Origin: Entonaema liquescens
Taxonomy: Eukaryota; Ascomycota; Sordariomycetes; Xylariales; Xylariaceae
Reading direction: 5' to 3'
DNA length: 64,000 nt
Assembly: GCA_902805475.1 (NCBI GenBank)
Contig: CADCSX010000023.1
Span: 1,922,001-1,986,000, forward strand
Part shown: positions 35,859 to 48,046 of the stretch, piece after piece
Layout: each line of letters starts with the position of its first letter
Position numbering within the stretch: position 1 is the stretch's first letter
The notes under the pieces: generated by a model
Databases searched by the model: none
What the model saw: only the letters and a program-made list of their open reading frames with translations
Told to the model about the DNA's origin: nothing
Program-made: the position numbers and the translations under genes

Positions 35859-38800
35859 CTACTCATGTGAACTCCGGGAAAGCGGCTGAACGAAGATCGA
35901 GTCCGGCCAATCTTCACTCGACAGTCCCCATTCGGCTCTCAGCTTAGCCAACCACACCGGAGCGGTATAAGTCACAACTGCAGTATCCGAAGACTCCTCG
36001 TCATGGGGAAGAAGAGGGACCTGGATAATCCGTTTGCAAGCCTGCACATATCGATTCACATCCCACTTTGGCAAGTGAAGCCAGCTATGACGTGGACTGC
36101 AAATATGCCATCGTCCCACCTCCGAAGACTTCAGGTCATCGAGACAGTGGTCGCAGAAACCCGTGTTGAAGCAAAACTTGCACATGTTCATTGCATTTTC
36201 AAACCCCCATCGTCTGCTCCTGCACCCGTCGCACGTCCACCAGAATTCCTGCTGTATCACTGTCTCGTACGCTTCGAGAAGAGACCGAGCGGTGAGGTAC
36301 TGCTTACCGATGGGTTCCTCGTCTTTCTCCGCCGCTAGTCTGGCCAGTTTGTTTGTCTCGTCTATTAGGGTGCTAATAATCTTTACACACTCTTGCTCTT
36401 GGTGGTTCTCGGAATTGAAGGCGTGTAGTATTTCCGTGATTACGGTTTCGTCAACTGATTCCTCAGATCTTAGTAGCGCTTCGATGATTTCGGTGTTGAG
36501 TATAGGAGGCGGTAGCTGGCAGGATGCTGCTAGCGAGTTCTGCTCGTCGCCGGTAAAGAGCGTGATGTCGGCTAGAGTGGTATACCCTTCCGAGTCGTTC
36601 ATTGACGAATTATCGGAGAGCGATCTGAACGCCGTTCCCATATCGGACAGAAAAACCTTCCTAGCCTTCTCCTTCTCGTTCTGTGATGTATAATAAACTG
36701 CCAGGTAGCATTTAGGCGCGGATATACCTGGGTTGATTTGGTATTGCTCAGTCACCAGACGCTGTAGCTCAACAACGTGTCTTTCGCTTTCTGGCGTTTC
36801 TCTCAGCTTCTCGAAATGATACCAACTTAGCAATCGGCTTGCTCTATTAAACATGCGATATCGATCCCATTGCCATGTTAATTTCTCTCTGGCAATAAGA
36901 CAACACTGCTCCCAGAAGCTTGGCGCTAATCTTGCAGCAGAGGCATCGATCTTCCCGCGGTAGTACATAGCTAGACCCTTATATAGTAGGAAGTATGACA
37001 TGTCATAGTAGTTCCCGTCGGCCTTGGCATCATTGATAGAGATTTCGAGATCCTGTAGAAGGATATCCAGGCAACCTACCGACTCGCAGCTCTGGACGAC
37101 ATTCCAGAAAAAAGATGGGTATGGATCTCCGTCCTCTTCCTCGGCTGCGATGAATTCTAACATAGGCCTAAGCTCGCTTGGGTCGCATGCCGCGGCTGTA
37201 GATATGATATGTTGGGCTTCTTTCTCTCTCCCGTGCTTGAGATATTGCCTCATCAAGATACACTGCGCCCTGGTACTGCTGGGGTCCAGATTATAGGCTG
37301 CTTCGCAGCAGCGTAGAGCGTCGTCTGGTCGTTGGACGCTGGTGTACCATCCTGTGAGGCGCATTCGAACATCGAGCAAGTCGGACTTCCCAGAATCTCC
37401 CTGGAGTTCCAACATGGCTTCAGCTTTCTCCATCTCAGAACACGCATGGACTAGATCATCGTTAAAAGAGTAACATGTGGCCGATCCTTCAAATGCCGTC
37501 CAATTTGCATCGGGCATTTGAGCTGCCAGTCTGAAATAGTTAGCTGCCCTTGTATAGTCACCCAGGTTCCTGTACGTCTCTCCTATCCGCTCACACCATA
37601 GAGAATTTTTCTCTGTAGACTCCAGCACAGTTTCGGCCCATTCCTCTGCCATACGTACTGCTTCCGCATCTTTATCAGAGCGCGAGGGTTCGACTGATTC
37701 GCCAGTACCCATGCCATTAGGTGCTTCGCTCTCTTTTTTATTGTCATTACCATTCTCCTAATTCATGTTAGGTATATGGATTTTCAATATTACCGAGTAT
37801 GTATAACTAGGTAGGTAGACTTACCAAAGAAAGGAATCCGCGTATCCATCTGAAAGCAACCCCGGGTATCCCTATTCGAGTTTCCAACCAAATATGGGCT
37901 ATGTGTGCTAAGATAGGAGTAAGTAGCTTGCGATTGGGATTCTGGTCTAGTCTCGCATTGTCCAAAATCTTCTTGTCGTTTCTTGATAAGCTACTAATAG
38001 CGGCTGGGTCTTGCAGCCATTTCCAGAATATGGAAATTTGTTCGTATTCTCCGCACCACATCACTAACACACAACTATGCCAATGCCTTTCAACTATTTC
38101 TACGTCATCGAAGAGGTCATAAACACCCTTTCCAATTTCCCTCTTATCATTCGGTCCAACTATATCCAAGCCAGTGGCTTCATGCAAAACTTTGAGGTGG
38201 TCTGGAAGGTAACGCAGGAGGTAGCGGCCGATGGCTTGGGTCATTGGGTCTACTGGGCCACGGAGGAATTCGAAGGTTAGTTTCACAATGCTCAAATGAT
38301 AGTCAACCTCGTTGACTTGTATATGGCCTTTAGGGGAATTCGAGTTGTCCAAGCTATGTTGAAAAGAAAACTTCTCCAGAGTCGAATAAGCATTGAGATC
38401 CCATAGAAACCGTTGAACGGTTGTGCGATCCACATTGGTAATGGTGATTGTAGCGCTGATTCTGGGAGGGTCATCTGTCATCCGAGGAGTTTCTCGTTGC
38501 TTCACCACGCAATCGGCGATGTCATCATCTTGCAGTCTAACCCGGTCATCTGATCCTATCTTGAGTATTTTCGAGAATTTCTTCTCGATGTACCTATCAA
38601 GTCGTTCAATTATATCTCTCTTAAATCGAAGAAACTAAAGAAATTGAAGCTGTTAGCATAGAACAAGATGCTCAGGCGTGTAGAAGGTCATGCCAGCTCG
38701 CCACCACTGCTTATGAACTCACCAACGCAGCTTCTAATTCCCCAATCGTGAGAATTTGTCTCCCAAAAATAACCCACGCGAGGAGTTCATTTATTTCATC

Positions 38801-40653
38801 TACTTGTCTCTCTTTCAATTGCGTCTCCAACTTGCTAATGTCCTCCTTTAGCCTTGCTATTGGATCTAGACGGAACTTAGCCAACAGTTTCATAAGCTCC
38901 GGCTCCGATCCGCCTGACGATACGAGCTCTTTTATATCGCTAAGAGCCTCTTGGATGGTGTAGAAGTTGCAATCTGGCTGTTCTAAGAGCATTTTATGGA
39001 TCTCTTTCTTCTGCTGGAGTGTCTTCTGATCTCGACCTTGAAATAACTCTGCAGCTTGAAGCTCGTGGTTCAGATACATACGCATCTCCCCTTGGATATG
39101 GTCCATGATCTCAATAGTCGATGGCAACAGCCTGTCTAGCTTAACAAATCCAGACTCGAAGAACTTAGACTGACCACACACAAGGATCTTCACCGATCCT
39201 GAGTCATTCTCAAAGGGCAGTAAGGTATCCTGCAGTGACCCAATCATCTCCAGTAACATATCAGTTTCTTTCGACGTGAGATAATCCAAGCCATCGAAAA
39301 TGATAAAATGTGTCGTTTTCCTCATGGGTGATCCAAGCTTCAGGGTATCCCACAGATCCATGCATTTTGCATTTTTGAAGAACTTCTCGTCTTTCGTAAC
39401 ATCGGAACAGGCATTAGATACAGTCTTTGCGTGCGCACTATCTTGCTCAACTAGCTGCAGAGCCAATGATTTCAATGCAGTCTCCACCGGCTGCTTGTCG
39501 TCGTCGCTTTTCCCTGTTCGAGCCGGGAAGAAATGGTAGGCTACTAAGCATTTGCTGGCTGATTCCGTAGAGCTATATTTTGACTGCAGATGATGGATAA
39601 TGGCAGAAACAGAAAATGACTTCCCTGAACCTGAAGGTCCAGTCAAGAAGAGTAGAGGACTCGAACGGTCTCGAGAGCTATCCGTCCAATGCATATAACT
39701 CTCAATCTCTTTAAACCAATTTCCACTCCTAGGATGCGTACTTTTCCATATGTCTTCATAAGTAGCTTTGGAAGCATTCTGTTCCTCGTCTGATATGCCG
39801 ATCTTGGTCTTGATCTTAGAAAGATACTCTCGTGTCGCCTTCTCCGATGTTCTTTTCTTTTCTGCATCCGTTAGGATCCCTACATTGGTTTCAATATTCT
39901 TCACGCGCCCTCCAGTTTCGCAGGCTTTGATCAATAGCTCAAAGATACCCCTATTGCTTCTCATGATAGACTCAAGTGCGATGGTATTCTGCGTATTCTG
40001 TTGCTGCTGTACAAGCCCTTCGAAGCGCTTGAGACCATCAGCGACCTCTGTGTTATCGAAGAGGATTCGTGTCGTCATTTCTTTCAGCTTCTTCCTTTTG
40101 CCCCCATATTGAACATTTATGCATAGGGCACAGATGTCTACAAAGCAAACCATAACTTCGTGGACAGATTGAAGTAAGGCTTCGTCAATTGTATCGAATC
40201 TTTCTATTCTCGCATATACCTTAAATCGCGAAAGAGTCGGACCTATCTGTGCAAATACGTCTCTGATTTCTCCATGCATATCACTAATTTCTTTCGGGAC
40301 GTCCAGCAGCAGAGAGATGGCTTTGAAACAAAGCTCTGCAGGTGGAAATACCTAGAGCAGCGTTCAGCGTTCATAACGGCGATATAGCAAGGATTTTATC
40401 TAACGGTTGAAGCTCCTAGAGCAGCAACTCCTCCTAGAAGCTTTACGCATGATATGATATCCATGCCTATTCTCTTAGCTTGTGAAACCCTGTATGTCTC
40501 TTGCTCTTCATTTTTGAATAATTCATCCAGCTCAGTTTGGAGGGTTTCTGGGGACTTCGGATTGTTTATCAAGAGCTTTTTACCTGTAAGCTCCTGAAAA
40601 CGTCTCATTTCATCCTCCCACATCCCCTGGAAATCAAGCTGTCCCTTGGACAT
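35859..40653 (-). CDS. STAND/NLR-like protein: Goodbye - NACHT - TPR - C-terminal Cys/His module, 1528 aa, four exons
   Basis: Exons reading leftwards: 40653-40405, 40351-38723, 38634-37825, 37757-35859 (donors GTTAGA, GTGAGT, GTAAGT); total 4587 nt in frame. Residues ~5-130 match the fungal STAND N-terminal Goodbye domain (FQGMWEDEMRRFQELTGKKL, then FPPAELCFKAISLLLDVPKE). The P-loop GPSGSGKSF is at ~321 and the Walker B-like HFIIFDGLDYL at ~432. A helical/winged-helix region follows (LAWVIFGRQILTIGELEAAL). Residues ~930-1250 are TPR-like (NLGDYTRAANYFRLAAQMPD). Near 1400-1460 there is a Cys/His module, CDGCRSRRWGFENAMNMCKF then CDHCLDDL and a late HICSPRHSW, a ZZ-like arrangement seen at the C terminus of such fungal proteins. 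STAND proteins are signal-triggered NTPase switches; many fungal ones control cell death or non-self recognition. No role for this one is known to me. Confidence 0.88.
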
Positions 40654-41015
40654 TTTCAAAGTAAACCACGCTGTACGCTTGAAGGTATAAATAAGTTGTA
40701 ACGGATCAACAGTTAGAGGTGGAGATGGGAATAGATTTAATTTATTTACCTGCTAGCTACCTAGCTAGGAAATCCCGTAACATGATGTAGTATTGGGGGC
40801 TGTTCAGCCGCATGAAGCCCCCCCATTGATAATAACAGCGTTGCCTGGAGTAATATTCCACTTCGGTGTGATTGAAGCTGATGACTCTTCTGACGCAACC
40901 TATATTCTTTATCGCTAGCGCTTATGTCCTCGCGCCGAGGCTGTACATGAATATCGCCGCTTTGCCTTACCATAATCGATACTACCTAATTTCAAGAAAT
41001 CACTCCCCTTAAGGG
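40654..41015. other. Short gap upstream of the STAND gene
   Basis: Presumed STAND promoter; a 70-codon minus-strand frame at 40761-40973 has no recognisable feature. Confidence 0.4.
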
Positions 41016-43071
41016 TCAGATATATCCACTAGCCGGCGGCATGAGCCACCATCGATTCCGGTAGAACCCCCCTCTGATTATAGAAGTATGATCCACGGAG
41101 TCAATAGCGCTCTCCAAGGACTCGTTCAACATAGCATATGCTTCAAGACGTCCCATAACGCTCAGGCACCCCACTCCTGGATCTTGATTCATCTGATTTA
41201 CCCAACTGGCCATGTTTTTCTTAGTCTCTTCTAGCGCTCGATCTACCAGAGCCGGGTCCACGGCCGGTGCTTGAATAGCCAGGAACTCTTTGACCCCTAA
41301 GACATCCATCTCTGGAAATTATGTGCCGAATCCAGCGCGAGTGAACCTTTGGTAAGAGTCGCCTTTTAAGCGTACGAGGGCGTACTTCACTTCCTCTACA
41401 TTTCTTTTCCCTGCTACTGACAACAGCAACACCCAAACCCCTGGCGAAACACCTTGCAAGACTTTCCATTCTAGTACGGGGCGCACCTTGATACGGTTTA
41501 GGTCCTCTAGTGTCTCGGGTCCCGCGGAGAAGACAAACAAGCAACGGGGTGGTTGCCAAAGGTACCGTAAAAAAGATGCTGCGAATGCCTCAGGTCCGAG
41601 TAGCCCGTGTGCTAGGTAGTATGAGGCGGATGACGATGTATAATAGCTTTGAAGCGTTACACTTCATGAATATCGACGGATGAACATGTGTTGAACAGGG
41701 ACCACCTCAGAAGGCGGGTGACAGGCTCGAGGGGACCCAACCCATAGCTGCTGTTCTAAAGACATAGAGAACGCCCCGTTAAAGGTAATTTCCATCCGCC
41801 GCAGTAGCTCCAACTTCTTTGTGAATAATCGATAAACCTCTTGGCTTAGCCTGCAGTCATCGCGCGCCGGCTCCTGGAAACAGTACAGGTGTCGCAGGGA
41901 AGGAGAGTCGGATACTGCATCTACAATTTCCATTGCCGAGCCTCGGATCCTGTCGATACAAAGACTCATGGATTCCACCTTACTCAACTCTTCCGTCTCG
42001 AGCGCAAACCCAATGGCCTCTACAGGTAGATCCCTGAACCGAACAAGGTCGACATGTATCTCGCCTTCAAAGGCTAGGCCTATCAATTGTCCAACCGAAC
42101 GGTTTCGGCTAAGAGACCCTGGGTTTTCACGGAGATGGCGTCGTAGTATATTCTTGAAACCAAACAGGCGCCGATGGGCATCAAAAATAGACTTCTCGAA
42201 GCCCTCCAAATGTATTATACTCCCAACCAGACTCTTGATGCATAAATCTGAAAGGGAATTACTGCGTAGTCTGTAAGTAGATGTATCAAGTATCGCATTA
42301 CTAGGATTTTGAGCGACTGAAAGTTCCACTTATTATATTAGTTGCTAATATTTAATATGCTGATCGTGAAGGGGAACTTGCAATTTATAACTAATGGGTC
42401 TATCGGTGTAATTTGCTCCAATGATCGGATGTCCCCAAGGGAATTAGTGTAGCCGAATTTTACTACGAAGTCGGAGGCAGAGAAGAAGTGGTATGGGCGA
42501 ATTGTCACGATGCTAGGTAGCATTATACCGCAACGCAAGTCGTTTAAATCAGTGATATCGAAGACAACCATGTTGTCCGGGTGCCAATATCTGTTAAACG
42601 CTGAGCAAATAAGCCTCAACGGCTAGATATTTTTTCTATTGACATCAAACGCGCGGTGATCGCTAACGACGAGCAACAGACATTTAGTTTTAAAGGGGAA
42701 TTGGTATCGGACATCACGGGATCTAGCCAATGAATTAGTTAGTGCTTAACATAAAAATTTTGACACTCACGTTGTAAAACCATCATGATAAAAGTCGATA
42801 GCCATATCTGGTCAGCTTCAATGCCAACACGATTCGCCGGGTCAGACAAGATGGTCTTTATCCACAAGAATGGCGTCGATCCTTGTGGACTAGACTCGCT
42901 TGCCAAGCTGATATGGGGGTTCCTTTGGTAAGCGCCAGCGAGGGGGCGATAGATACCATTGATATTAGTAACGATCCAGGCATTCAGGGGCAAGGCCGTG
43001 TCGTGTATTGGAAAGGTGGAAGCCCTAGCAGGAGATAGGACGTTGAAAGGAATCAATATGCAAGATTTCTA
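41016..43071 (-). pseudogene. Unrecognised multi-exon gene, probably degenerate
   Basis: At least five collinear minus-strand blocks read like one protein: 43071-42771 (AWIVTNINGIYRPLAGAYQR, QIWLSTFIMM), 42722-42338 (TKCLLLVVSDHRAFDV, RLICSAFNRYWHPDNMVVFD), 42329-41664 (long leucine-rich, possibly LRR-like), 41540-41319 (VLQGVSPGVWVLLLS) and 41309-41016 (VKEFLAIQAPAVDPALVDRA). I could not join all of them in frame. The second block has an in-frame TAG at 42623-42625 between NRKNI and PLRLIC, where a CAG codon would give continuous coding; that TAG could also be an acceptor. It lies on the same strand and 362 bp upstream of the STAND gene. I do not recognise the family and cannot exclude that correct splicing would give an intact gene. 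Confidence 0.4.
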
Positions 43072-43862
43072 GAGCAATATTCCTGTCTTTTCATTCCCCT
43101 TGAATGAAAAAGGGAGGGTTTCTGCGACGATTTATGTCGTTGGAAATGAGATGGTGGTAGGCATAACATGGCAATGCTATTCACACACTTAAGCTTGGAC
43201 TAAACACTTTGCAGAAGCTATCTTGCTACGAACTTATCATTCAGCTTTGAGTAATTTACTTCTTAATTAATTATACTCATACCTACAGATCGTACTATCA
43301 AGATACTAAGTTTTCCTTTGGTCTGTAAGTCTGCCGCTTGAGTTTTTCGCACATTTGGAGGATAGGATATGATTCGTGTGAGATTTGAGTTAGTTATTGG
43401 GGTTGAAATCATAGTGTTTTATGTACTTAAGAGAGGTTTCCTCAATAGAGCTTCTCTTCGTAAAGAAAGGCTATATATTATCACCTTCTCAGGTTATGGT
43501 CCTTAGCATTGTGTCCTCTCAGTGCCGTTGTGAATTTGTCTCCCCAATGAATATCCGGTCAATGCTGCTATTTTAATATATTTAATGAGGAATATTCAAA
43601 TATATTGACTACCGGTCACGAAATTGCTTACCTAGAAACTCCAACTTCAGGGCCTACTCCAGCTTTTATCATCATCTTCGCCCAGCAATAGGTGATTATG
43701 ACTCAAACTGAGATGACTAAGATCAAGAACGTGGTCAAGGCTCCTACGCCTAACTTCGCGCTAAACGCGTATTAACTCGTGCTTTTGAACAAAACACATC
43801 AAACTTAAAGCTTATTTGAACCTGATTGACTTGAATCAAATAATGTTGTAGTGTAATTGTTT

Positions 43863-43880
43863 GGGTCTCACTTGAGACCC
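43863..43880. repeat. Perfect 8-bp inverted repeat
   Basis: GGGTCTCA-CT-TGAGACCC. Lies in DNA with a TATATATAG about 30 bp further on that could be a decayed LTR; no second copy or target duplication was found. Confidence 0.5.
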
Positions 43881-46515
43881 CCCCTAGAACAAAGAAGCTT
43901 TTTAGTATATATAGCTTTGACTTAAGAGTCATCCGAGTTAGAGTTCCTTGTGAATCAACGAAGTTGTTTCCTCACCTTTTGGTTTGCCTCATGAGGGTTA
44001 TGGCCTAACTGATCATCAGGTGATTGGTAAAGAACTCTAATACTCAAAGTACTGTCCTGGTCGTCGCTCAGTCAAAATAATAGTTGATTACCTAATTGTC
44101 AAATGAGCTAAGCTAAAATTGTCTGAGAAGACCCTTATAGTAGTCCTTTTCAAACGTTTTGTCCATAGGGAAACCTTTGTCAGACTGTCAACAGCTGGCG
44201 ACAAATATGCACCATCTGACAGCCGAGAAGCTCTACGTACCTCTAAAACTGTATCTTTTTTACTATAGTTAACTATATTATTCTATAAAGCAACAAAATT
44301 AAGAACCTCAAAATCTTATAATACGAACTTCTATTCAGCTTAAAATATAGCGGCTTAGTTTTAAGATTTTAATTAAAATATAAAATACTAATTGCGTTGC
44401 AAAAATAAAAGGTATAGTAAAGTAAGTACATAGACTTTTTGGCTTGGCAACTGTTGCTACTTAAGCACTTACTTATAACACAGCCACAAACAGAAGAAAT
44501 AAACGCCACATGAAGTCATAGAAGGCGCCACATTCGCTTAGGTCGAAAAACAGCGCTAGATAGGTAAAGTTTAGATTTCGGACTTTCGTTTGACGTGATA
44601 CCTTAATAAAAGATCAAATCTTGAGTTAGATCACCTGTCATTCTGTTAGGGCTAAATTTTTACCTTTCTGTCGGTATATTTCGGGGTTGTATATGTATCA
44701 TATCGATTACCTATTTCATATAAGGTGATAAAGTCATGGCTTGATATCCGTGTTGTCTAAGTGTGGTAACATGACTCGTCACCATCTGCCTATCTGCCCA
44801 CTGTGAGAAGCAGACAACACGGCCACGGCTAACCAGCTAACCTACGTAGTGGTGCTTTGGAGTGGTCGAATGTCCTTCTCGTCTAGTTGAATCTAGCACC
44901 CAAAGATGGAGACTTGTCACCTTACAATGATTCATGAGGCTATTGCCATGTATGTTGCTCGCCGTATGAAAAGGGGTTTCGCCAAAATTAGTTATGATCG
45001 GGTCAGACCCGTCCTATTCTCTCGGACTTCCTAGCTAACTTAAGGAATAGCCGTGTTGCCTTAGCCTCTTAGAGCTACCATATTATAGTAGTAAAATACT
45101 AGTAGATAAAAAAAAAAAAAAAAAGTAAAAGCTAGAACAGTCGAGATCAATACCGAACTGAAACTGCAGTGGGGAGACGCGCATCGGATCAAAATGAAAC
45201 AGCCTCATCGTGGTAGCTAGAACAATTAGCTATTTTTATACCATTCACCGTGATTGTAGTACGTGTATGTTATTCAGCCACAGCATGTAGAAAGTTGGAT
45301 CGATTTTGATTGCTTAGGTAGTAGAGAAATTCCAAATTACGAGCGATCATGGGCATTCTCTTTGCATCTTGTGGCGCGTACAAAAAAAAATATGGCTGCT
45401 TGGTAGTTACTTCGGCTGCTTGGCTGTTCTCGAAATATGGTATCATAGTATCGAGTCAGTTATTGGATTGTCCTTGTAAAGATCTAATATGTATCTGCTG
45501 CGCCCGTGGGAATTAATCTTCTTCATACGACTTGAATAATGCAAGAAAAAAAAACATTCCTTGTCAAGCTGAGATTCGAAAGCTCGATGGAAGCTAAGCC
45601 TCATGCGCTAGGCCTTACCCGGAATAGCGTGGAGAGTGTTACCACGGACCTTCTACAATATAAACTACCGATATTGGATCTTACGGATGGGTGATGCACA
45701 TACAGGATTTAGAACCCCAGCTTTGATAACCCGGTGCTAGTGTAGTGCCGAGCGTCCGCGATAAGAGCGCTTAAGCCAACTTGGACGAGGGGGGCCGTAA
45801 CACAAATTTGTCCGTGTCCCCCCCGAGCCACCTAGGTACTCTAGAAGCCACACAAACCCCTTCTCTCCTATCTGTTCTTTATAAATGTATGTGCGTATTG
45901 TAACGGAAGTTACCGGAGGAACCATACCACGCTTGCACCTCTCAAACAACATCACCCAAACAAGAACAATGCGGTATTATCAAGGTTGCTAATACCTATA
46001 ATGTGTTAATGCGTAGTATTGAACATACTTGTTGTGTGCTATGGCGCCGAAGTAAGTAAGCAAATGCAATGGAGTTAGGTCAATTGTCGAGTCAACAAGT
46101 CCGAGATTTCGGAGCATGATGGTATGTAGATGAGATAGGATTCTTAGGGTGATCCGCCATCTCACGATGATCGAATTGAGAATTACTAAACTGGCTCAAG
46201 GACCACTTGCCAAGTAGCCAAGTAGATCACCATAATCAATAACGACAGTGGCTGTGCTCTCGCTAGGATTTAGTCAAGTCCAATTTCCTCCAATTTCCTA
46301 CAATCTCCTCCTTTTACACAGTTGCACGTGCTGTACAGTACAAATACATGGCATGAAGTTGAGCCATTCTTTCAGCCCTGAAGGTGAAGCTAAAGTTCTT
46401 GGGCGAGTCGCTTGTCAGGGATTCTCATCTGATACACGTATTCGACAAATCTCGTAGGGGGCACCGGATTCGTTACCAAACAGTTACTAGTACAGAACAA
46501 AAAAGTGTTTGCATT

Positions 46516-46554
46516 GGGTAGACACTTTGGGTAGACACTTTGGGCAGACACTTT
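46516..46554. repeat. 13-bp tandem repeat, three units
   Basis: GGGTAGACACTTT twice, then GGGCAGACACTTT. Confidence 0.9.
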
Positions 46555-47157
46555 GTAGATGCTGACAACAGGAACTTGGGATCAGTCGCGAACAACTTTT
46601 GCCGTGATCCCGTAGAGCCGACGGGGTACCGATTTTAGCAAAGCAGTTGCTATTCACCCGGACTCTTCCATGTTCCTTTTCGTTGCTCGTCGGTCGAACA
46701 AATGCTGCCGTCCAGGTCGCGGGACTAAACCAAAAAGCACCTCTGTAGGTACTCTGTACTTCCCCATCTAATTCCGAATATAAAGCTTTCACAGTAATTG
46801 CACCTAAAATCATAAGTACTCGAGACATAACACAAGCACAAGAGTAAGAGGTAAGATCCAACCGAGAAGCCCTCCAAACAAGCCATATGTGACTTGATGC
46901 ACTGTTATGATACACTGTAGTAAGTAGTAAATGTTCCAAATCAAAGCATCTGGAGATACCTAGCGACCAATACAATTCTGATATTCAATTCTGATATTCA
47001 ATTCCTGGTGAAGGATTTATAATGGGTTGACTCTTTTCGTCTGTTTGTCGTATTTGACATCGTCATCACTAAGAACTGCTCGTCAATTCTATGCGCCCAT
47101 AAGCAGAGGGTATTGGATCTAAGCCTTCAAGTGGAAATCGGCGTCGTCATCCCCTAA

Positions 47158-47193
47158 GCTGCAGAGGCTGCAAAGGCTGCAAAGGCTGCAGAA
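47158..47193. repeat. 9-bp tandem repeat, four units
   Basis: GCTGCARAG-type unit repeated four times (two exact central copies GCTGCAAAG). Confidence 0.85.
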
Positions 47194-48046
47194 GAGACTC
47201 TTGCATGGAGGTGATATGGGTGATGTGTGTGTTTTACTCTCTCTCTCTCTCAATTCTCTATCCAGGTATGTAAGTGGTTATTGGTTGCTGGTTAGTTACT
47301 GGGCCTGTGTTAGTGTTAGTTACTTGAACAGTTTGGGTTAACTTACTTTACTGGAGTTAATTGTGAATTTATTTGGGTTGGTAGGTCATGACCGGGAATG
47401 TTAGGACGACAGGGTAAGACTGGACTTACACGAACTAGGTACATAACTTCGGGGCGGTACCGTATACCTCCGTACAACAAGCATTATATTCCGGCTTTAT
47501 GATTCGTTCGGGGCAGTTTAGCTCTCGGTCTTAGTATATTGGGGTCCCATTGGCCGATATGGGTACAAACCTTCTCACTTTCGCACACTGGCTTACGCGT
47601 CCTTCTCCTCTTTAATCGACAGTCTCGACAAGTCCGATCCCTGTCAACCTACCCGACGGGGCCAAAATATCAACCAAATACTTGCCAAGCCACCCAAGGG
47701 ACTTCAAGGATCCCCCCCCAGAAACTGCAAGCCCATCAACCCTTCACCATCTTTAGAACAATCATGTCCCAGGCACCCATATTATCCAAATTTCCCTTCA
47801 GATCCTGTTTTCCCTTACCAATATTTGCCAGTTCTTTTCGCTCTCTTTCCTGTACAAGCGATATATCTGTTGTTACTCCATACCGATAACCAATACTTAT
47901 TCAATACTTGTCCACGAATCGAAACGACAGGTTTTACTTAACGAACACAAATATTGTATATAGAAATTGGACGAAGCATTGGTGTTAGCGTTGGTCGTTT
48001 ATAAGCCGTCCCAAACTATATTCGAACAGGCCTATTCAACACGATC

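Larger units (their letters stand above)
43072..48046. other. Long AT-rich gene-poor region
   Basis: No supported gene over 5 kb. Strongly AT-rich between ~44200 and 44420. Holds a small perfect hairpin (43863-43880), 17 A at 45108-45124, 13-bp and 9-bp tandem repeats, and a CT microsatellite near 47233-47250. The right end is the promoter and leader of the bZIP gene, with a 41-codon upstream frame at 47764-47889. Confidence 0.5.

Noticed and set aside
43840..44030. Possible solo LTR (TGTTGTAGTG start, TATATATAG, small hairpin)
   Set aside because: No second LTR, no primer-binding site and no target duplication found.
45560..45660. tRNA-like sequence on the minus strand (TAGCGCATGAGG and TTCGAATC)
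   Set aside because: A- and B-box-like parts are too close, and the T-arm and acceptor stem do not pair.
47764..47889. 41-codon ORF upstream of the bZIP gene as a regulatory uORF
   Set aside because: Transcript start unknown and no peptide feature supports it; mentioned only in the region note.
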